The position numbers and the translations under genes are program-made. Below, piece by piece: positions 58,188 through 64,000 of a stretch of DNA of 64,000 nt (positions within the stretch are counted from its first letter, which is position 1; every line of letters starts with the position of its first letter). The notes under the pieces are model-generated. The model had not been told where the DNA came from, did not search any database, and was given only the letters and a program-made list of their open reading frames with translations. The stretch is from Artocarpus heterophyllus (Eukaryota > Streptophyta > Magnoliopsida > Rosales > Moraceae). The DNA is taken from contig CM046350.1 of assembly GCA_025403435.1 (NCBI GenBank), forward strand, positions 36,151,956 to 36,215,955. Reading direction: 5' to 3'.

Positions 58188-59234
58188 AAGGCTTCTAAGC
58201 GCACACGAACTGCAGCCTCATCATCCACCCCATATACCCGGTTTGTGAGTGAGGCCGCGAGAAAAAGACATAACAATGCCATTGTTAAGAAAACTGTAGT
58301 ATCGGAATAGGGTTTAGACTTTAGTGATGGTTTTTCTACAGTCTTTTTTAATATGGTTATGCAAAGAGGATGGAGCAAATTTCTTGAGCAACCCGAGGCG
58401 GCTGTAGTCCCACTTGTCTGGGAATTTTATGCCAACGTTCCAGAACACACTAACCTCTAAGTAAGTGTACGAGGTAAGATGATTCGTTTTGATAAAACAA
58501 CCATTAACATGTATTATGGGCTCCGAAATATCGATAACGATGATTATTATGAATACCTCAGTGAACATTTGGATTTTGAGGAAGTTCTTGGCACAATAGC
58601 TACTGCAGGCACCACGTGGAAATTAACACGGGGAGGCGAAGCGGTGTCGTTTTCCTCCTCCTCATTAAACAGGGAGTACAAAGCTTGGTTGTATTTTATT
58701 GCGTCTAAATTAATGCTTGTAATGTATTTTTATGATGTTACCAAAGATAGAGCTGCCTTGTTATTTGCTATTGTTATAGGTAAAACTATCGATGTGGGAA
58801 AAGTAATCCAAGACAGTATTCTGAGAACCGCCATGGGTTCCACGACTGGTGGTTTGGGTCACTCTTCCCTCATCACATGCCTATGCATCGACGCCGGAGT
58901 CCCATTCGACCAAGAGGAAGAATTATTACAACCCATGAAAATCATTAACAGAAAGGTCGTGGGAAGCTTCCGAGACCAAGAAGTACGCCCTCCGTTTCGG
59001 CAAGACACTGGTGCCTCAGCCTCGAGCCAACCCTCTCACCCTGAACAAGTCACTCCTATAGCTCAACCGCCTGCTGTACCTGCCCTTGAGTTACCAATCA
59101 GTGATCGCTTGCGTCGTTTGGAATTGGGCCTAGAAGATAATATTGCCATGACGCGGGCAATTGCTCGACACTTGGGCATGGATGAATCTCAACTTCCACC
59201 TCCACCGTATTTTCCTGATCACCCTAAGCCTTGA
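58188..59234 (+). pseudogene. Athila-H third ORF (env-like; 'putative plant transposon protein' type)
   Basis: One frame runs from GCTTCTAAGCGCAC (58191) to TGA at 59232, about 348 codons. The codon where an ATG would be expected reads AAG (58188). Stops lie at 58308 (TAG) and 58458 (TAA). Visible segments are ASKRTRTAASSSTPY, FLEQPEAAVVPLVWEFYANV, GKMIRFDKTTINMYYGL, a hydrophobic WLYFIASKLMLVMYF stretch, a central GVPFDQEEE and a proline-rich C-terminal region. This arrangement is typical of the protein found 3' of pol in Athila-type elements. Its function is not established, and calling it envelope-like is convention. I see no clear signal peptide. Confidence 0.75.
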
Positions 59235-60797
59235 TTTCACTTTATATTTTTATTTCATTATTTCGGTTTTCTTTTCATTCTCAACTTCTTAAGGTTTTTG
59301 TTTTGTTTGTTTTCCTTGTTGTCCAGATCACTTCTCGGAGTTCCTATGGCTACACAAGTACAATTGGCCTCATTTGTTACTCAAGGGGTTTCCTTACCTT
59401 TTCTTCTTTATTTATACATCGAGGGCAATGCTCTATTTAGTTTGAGGGGGAAACCAAAAAAAAAAATTGTTTGTTAAAACTTGTGTTAACCCTTTTGAAA
59501 CTTGAAGTGATACATTCCTGCATTGATGAATCTGGATATGATTGAATCCTTTATTTGGATGTCTTAAACTTCGTAGGAGGTGTGAATTTTACTCTAAATG
59601 TGTGATGGATTTGTTGTTTAATTCTAATTCTGAATTTATGATCTATTTCTTGAGCACAAAAATTCTGAATTTTTGAATTGTGTGTATGTCCATTGATATT
59701 CACCCATGTTTTAGAATTCATCTAATTTTCTCTCGAGACGAAATCCTAGGCTACATCTGACTGAAAACATGATTTAGGCTATTTTTGGATCGTTTGAGCC
59801 GTTCAAGCCGACGTTGGTTAAATATCCCTAGTCACCTTGTTGAGCCTTGATGCATTAACCGTTCTTTCTTTGTCACCCACATTTGTTAAACCAACCAATC
59901 ATTTATACCTTGTCCCACATCCCGTAAACATGTTGATTTCTAAAGAAGGTAAGCGTATTTTGGGAGGTAGAATGGAGCAAGGGAGTTGTTGAAGTTGTTA
60001 CCTGAAGCATAGAAGTTTTTGAGCCTCACATTGTATTAATTTTGCCATTTAAGGATCTTATTAGTATTCATATCAGTTTTTATTCCAAAAAAAAAAAAGA
60101 AAAGAAAAAGGAAAAAGAAAAAGAAAACAACAACAACACAAAACCAGAAAAAAAAAGAAAAAAAAAGAGAAAAAAAAGAGGATGAAACAACAACAGTGAG
60201 TGACTAAGAAAACGAAAGTGCATAATTGAGTACAGTTGAGGGCGATGGAGTGAGCTTGGGGATAAGGTCTAAATTGGTCAGAAGTTGGATGGTTTGAAGA
60301 GAAGGGTAAATGTTGATTGTACAGTTGAAGTGGTTTAAGGGTGTACAACCAAGAGTGATTCTAATTGGAGTCTAGAAATCAACATGGGAGGGGTGAATTG
60401 AGCCTAAAATTAACTTTTATCTTACCTCTAGCCCAGCCTGATGTTACAAGCTTAATAAAGCCCTAATGATTTTTAGTTGGATGACTAGCCTACATTAGTG
60501 GAGAAAGGAATGAAAGGTGAACCTATTGAACATGTTTCTTTGCACAACTGATCAAAGCTTGTCAGAGTAATGTGGATGTTACTGAACCGCATACAATTTG
60601 AAAAGAATGGATAACACACACACACGGGTCATGAAATTAGAATTAGTCTTAAATAGCAAATCGATCTCACTGTTTGGATGGAATTTGTTCTTTTCTGTGA
60701 ATTGTAAGATGGAAAAATTTTGGAGGACATCTTGAAGGATTTGTTGTTCCATGTTTGTGTTACTTCTTGATTTTGCTCGAGGACTAGCAAAAGTTAG
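59235..60797 (+). other. Athila-H non-coding 3' region
   Basis: About 1.5 kb lies between the third ORF and the purine tract. It contains a purine-rich A/G low-complexity run (about 60086-60180), which generates a phenylalanine-rich minus-strand frame that I reject. No other motif was seen. Such long 3' regions are usual in this group. Confidence 0.6.
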
Positions 60798-60808
60798 TTT
60801 GGGGGTTT
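60798..60808 (+). other. Athila-H polypurine tract
   Basis: TTTGGGGGTTT lies directly before the TGATAACTC start of the 3' LTR. Confidence 0.7.
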
Positions 60809-62136
60809 TGATAACTCTAGTCTAGAGAGTTATTTGACCACTTTTAATTAGCGAATATTACTATGTTCTTAAGAAAAATTACATGAAACATCCAACTTTT
60901 TCATGAAAGTATGCTTTTATTGATGTAGGTTGAAGAAAGAAAGAAAACAAAACAAAAGGGAGCACGAGCACAAGAAATCGGAGAAAAATTGCAAATCAAG
61001 CACGAGACCGGGACCTTGTTGGCAGAGCTAAAGTGCCGTGGCACCCAAAGAGCTATGCCGCGGAGCCCAAGGAAAATATGAGCAAAGCGTTTTGGTAGGA
61101 ACTCAGCACCGCGGCGCTATGGCAGAAAAGAAGAAAAAAAAAACAGAAAAGAAGTGCCGCAGTGCTTGGAAAGAAGGGCCTCGGCGCCAAGGGGGATTCT
61201 GAACCACGATTTTTGGACGTGAAACAAGGGTTTTGTTAATTTAAGAGTAGTATAAATAGAGAACGATGTGATAGTCAAGTAGCTAGGTTTTTATTTTTCT
61301 TCAGAGCGCTGTTTATTTTTTTTAGGAGCCGTCAAGCATTCCGGAGTAAGAAGTGAGAGATTGGTGACAGAATTTCTTGCTCTCTTAACTCTTAATGTTT
61401 GATTCAATTAAATTTTCAGCTTTTATTTCTTTTTCAATTATGTTCTAATTTTTTTAGTTAGGGCTATGATGTAGCCTAATCATGACGATGTGAATTTCAT
61501 ATTTATGCACCATAATTGATTTTATTCATGTGAGTTATTTGTTATTATGTTTAATGCTTTTAAATGATTAGCTACCATTTAAATGATCTGATGTGCATGT
61601 TCAAAACTGAGAAGGGAGAATTATGCAAATGCTTCATCTAACATATAACCATGAATTAAATATGGATAGAGATATACCATATTATTTGTGTGGCTTTATT
61701 TGGAAAGTTCATGAATCCTAATGCATTCTGATTTATTTAAATTCACATAGAGATATAGTGAGTTAATAAACTGAGTAGGTTTGCTATACCTAGAGATAGG
61801 ATAGTAAATAATTTAGGAATTTTCGTCATCACATGTGTATTATTAATTGGGTTGCATAATTTTATGAAATTCATATCTAGTGATTATGGTGAAATCAAAT
61901 GCCTTAACGCCTTGTCTTATTGAAGTATCTCTTGAAATTAATTGCAATTTTTTTTCTTAATTCAGTAGTTTATTCAATCACAACTTCATTTGATCAACTA
62001 GATAAACCTTAGAGTCAATCCAACTTTAGTACTTAGTTAGATTATTATACAACAGTCCCTGTGAGACGATACTCTTACTCATTATTGTATTACTTGATCG
62101 ATAACGTGCACTTGCGTTAGTGAATTTTACCAAACA
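60809..62136 (+). repeat. Athila-H 3' LTR
   Basis: It matches 50555-51880. Over about 950 bp after the TATA box I count roughly ten differences. In the GC-rich block (61025-61190) there are many more differences plus rearranged words. It ends ACCAAACA, followed by CTAGC. Confidence 0.96.
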
Positions 62137-62141
62137 CTAGC

Positions 62142-62842
62142 TACATAGATAAAATTCTTAGGAGGTTTGCAATGTAGGATTCCAAGAAAGGTGGGCAACC
62201 ATCTAGGTCTAGAATTACTCTTTCTAAGAAAGACTCTCCAAAGTCTTATGAAGAAAAAGAATACATGAAGAAGGTACCTTATGCTTATGCTTATGCTGTG
62301 GGTAGTTTCATGTATGCCATGCCTTGCATATGACCGGATATTAGCTATGCGGTCGAGATTGTAAGTCGATTTCAGGCAAATCCAAGACCGAACCATTGGG
62401 TTGTGGTAAAGCATATTTTCAAGTACTTCAGAAGGACTCGAGGGTATATGCTTGTGTATTCGGGTGAGGACTTAACTCCTTTAGTATACACTGACTCGGA
62501 TTTTTAATCTTGTCTGGATTCTAGGAAATCGACTTCGGGGTTTGTGTTTACTCTAGGCGGCGGTGTCATCAGTTGGAGAAGTGCGAAGCAAGATTGCACT
62601 TCTAATTCAACGATGGAGGCCAAGTATGTGGCGGCTAGTGATGCTTCGAAAGAAGCAGTATGGCTCCGTAAGTTCCTTGGGGATCTTGAGGTAGTTCCTG
62701 GTATGGATAAAGCGGTATCACTGTACTGTGATAACAGTGCGGCGGTAGCTAATGCTAAGGAACCAAGATTTCACAAGAAGAGTAAGCATATTGATCGGAA
62801 GTATCATGTGATAAAGGACTTCGTTGAGGGCGGGCATGTCAT
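62142..62842 (+). pseudogene. Copia-E reverse transcriptase end and RNase H, after Athila-H
   Basis: It starts YIDKILRRFAM, continuing the frame left at 50554. Then come DSKKGGQPSRSRITLSKK and PYAYAYAVGSFMYAM, which contains an in-frame TATGCT expansion, then YTDSDF, RKSTSGFVFTLGGGVISWRS, EAKYVAASDASKEAVWL, LYCDNSAAVANAKEPRFH and HIDRKYHVIKDFVEGGHVIV. Three stops are visible. It ends abruptly where a gypsy LTR begins at 62843. Confidence 0.92.
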
Positions 62843-62843
62843 T

Positions 62844-62871
62844 GTGACGGCCCGCCTTTTCGGGCAGTCAC
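62844..62871. other. terminal hairpin of the gypsy LTR
   Basis: GTGAC-g-GCCCG, loop CCTTTT, CGGGC-a-GTCAC: ten base pairs with one mismatch, at the extreme LTR end. A worn version lies near 25206-25232. Confidence 0.85.
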
Positions 62872-63369
62872 TTTACTTTCATAAACATCGTTTCATAAAC
62901 AGTAATCTTACTTACTTAGTAAGAAAATACTGTAATAAATTTTTTTTTCTTAAACGTTCTTTAATACTGATGCGACCTCTGTCGTATTCAAGTTGAGACC
63001 TTGCTCAACACTTGCCCTTAAAATCATTTCAAATCGTTTCTTAAAACTTAATAAGAAACAATTATTAAATCATAGCTTAAAACATTACTTTATAATTACA
63101 TAAAACAGTTCGTAAACTGTATCTTAAAACTTTGAATACAATTCTTAAAACTTTGCAAACACAACATTAAACAATGGAAAACCTTTTCTTTGCATAGCGG
63201 AAGCAAACAGTGATGGTATCCATACCCAAATCTTCGCATCCGTCCTCCGCAGCACTCAACTCTTCTAGCGGGTTCTATTGGTCACCCATAAATTACCTAC
63301 AGCATGAAAAACTTTTAATGAGCTTTCGCTCAGTAAGTTCAAACATAAACTCACAAATGATTTAGTCGT

Positions 63370-63840
63370 GCTTTAATACTTTTCTCATGAAAACCTTTCT
63401 CTTGAAACGTTCTTCATGAACGTTTTCCATAAACATTTATGAAATATTTTTCATAGACATTTTCCTTAAACATTTCTAAAAACATTTTTTATAAACATTT
63501 TTCATAGAACATTTCTGAAAATATTTTTCATAAATGTTTTCCGTAAACATTTCTAAAAACGTTTTTCATAAACGTTTTTCATAGAACATTTCTGAAACGT
63601 TTTTTATAAACGTTTTCCTTAAACATTTCTAAAAACATTCTTCATAAACGTTATTCATAAAACATTTCTGAAACGTTTTGCATAAACGTTTTTCGTAAAA
63701 CATTTCTTGAACGTTTTTCTTAAAACGTCATTCATAATTCTTCTCTTAAAAACATGAAAATGTTTTTCATAAACATTTATCATAAAACATTTCTCTAAAT
63801 GTTTTCCATAACATAACATATAAATATTTCATAAAAAGCA
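63370..63840. repeat. degenerate tandem repeat in the gypsy LTR
   Basis: CATAAACGTTTTTC-like units of about 14-18 bp repeat more than 20 times with many variants (ATAAACATTT, TCATAGAACATTTCTGAAA). Unit order is irregular. Confidence 0.85.
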
Positions 63841-64000
63841 TTCAAGCAACATCAGAATGCATGACTTCATTTATGCTCAATTATTAACTTCAATTATGAG
63901 CATTTTATGAACATTCTATAAACTTAAATATTCCTTTCTTTCTCAACCTTTATTCTTATTCCTTACTTTCTTTATCCTGTAACCTTCATTTTCCTTACTT

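Larger units (their letters stand above)
50555..62136 (+). mobile_element. Athila-H: near-complete Athila-type Ty3/gypsy element
   Basis: Its 11.6 kb are bounded by 1326- and 1328-bp LTRs (TGATAACTC...AACA). It has a tRNA-Asp type primer site, one gag-pol frame with five stops, an env-like third ORF and a purine tract. It inserted in Copia-E RT between ALSQ and SYIDKI codons. The flanks CGGGC (50550-50554) and CTAGC (62137-62141) are a 5-bp duplication with two changes; CTAGC restores the Copia-E reading. LTR differences are few except in one GC-rich block, so this is probably the youngest complete element here. Confidence 0.95.
44115..62842 (+). mobile_element. Copia-E: second long-LTR copia, split by Athila-H and truncated at both ends
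   Basis: It has a truncated 5' LTR (the first few hundred bases are missing), a primer site, a long leader, gag, protease, integrase and most of RT up to 50554, then Athila-H, then the end of RT and RNase H to about 62842. A gypsy LTR cuts it there before the end of RNase H, so its own 3' LTR is not visible. It belongs to the same family as Copia-B and the solo LTR at 35909. It supplies the best view of that family's coding region, with fewer stops than Copia-B. Confidence 0.93.
62843..64000 (-). mobile_element. minus-strand gypsy (del/Tekay-like) LTR, runs off the window
   Basis: The plus strand starts TGTGACGGCCCGCC, the complement of an LTR end CGTCACA. The reverse complement of 63190-63350 matches 24790-24930 (CATGCTGTAGGTA and a GGTATGGATACCA segment). 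No pol domain is reached. The left edge shares TGTGACG with the Copia-E codons it interrupts, so it is placed within a few bases. Confidence 0.75.

Noticed and set aside
60073..60348. Phenylalanine-rich minus-strand open frame resembling membrane segments
   Set aside because: It comes from an A/G low-complexity run in the Athila-H 3' region; apparent membrane character is compositional.
1..64000. Search for tRNA genes, CRISPR-like arrays, telomeric repeats and organellar insertions
   Set aside because: None seen; tRNA-like words are retrotransposon primer sites, and the regular repeats are LTR-internal.

Overview
This window is AT-rich plant nuclear DNA, almost certainly from a eudicot. It is dominated by LTR retrotransposons nested inside one another. 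Two host-derived loci are recognisable, and both look damaged: the 3' exons of a SET-domain 'Rubisco methyltransferase family' gene (11488-13207, +), and the C-terminal E/E+/DYW end of a pentatricopeptide-repeat (PPR) protein (about 19521-19985, -). I see no rRNA, tRNA, CRISPR array, bacterial-type operon or organellar segment.

Left part (1-18521). A Ty1/copia element, called Copia-O here, starts off the left edge and ends at 9566. Its integrase is split by a second element, Copia-I (1297-6764), flanked by a perfect GAACT target duplication. Copia-O itself sits in the gag of a third, minus-strand copia whose LTR, primer site and gag start remain at 9567-10030. To the right come about 1.5 kb of unassigned, probably intronic DNA and then five exons of the SET gene. 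An older copia, Copia-G (13359-18516, target duplication TGAAC), lies just beyond the gene's 3' end.

Middle part (18522-44114). After the PPR fragment comes a minus-strand Ty3/gypsy element of the Athila/Tat type (LTR 22268-24420, decayed tRNA-Asp primer site, gag remnant, with a small MITE in its leader). A plus-strand gypsy LTR fragment follows. A copia of a long-LTR family, Copia-B (25248-33510, target duplication GTTTC), has lost most of its interior, which is replaced by part of an Athila/Tat-type LTR. Next is a del/Tekay-like gypsy element, Gypsy-D (from 34948). It was deleted through a GATGGCA microhomology and carries two solo LTRs, each inside coding sequence and each with a target duplication (35909-37943, minus, CAAGT; 39658-41176, plus, ATAAT/AGAAT).

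Right part (44115-64000). A second member of the Copia-B family, Copia-E, is split in its reverse transcriptase by a large Athila-type element, Athila-H (50555-62136). Athila-H has 1.3-kb LTRs, a gag-pol frame with a few stops and an env-like third ORF. Copia-E is cut again at 62843 by a minus-strand gypsy LTR that runs off the window.

Relative order follows from the nesting: each inserted element is younger than its host. Athila-H has the most similar LTR pair outside one GC-rich block, and Copia-I is also fairly young. The feature I find least explained is a recurring architecture. Two unrelated families (the Copia-B/E family and Athila-H) each carry their own reiterated GC-rich palindromic word upstream of the LTR TATA box, and again inside the element ahead of a coding region.
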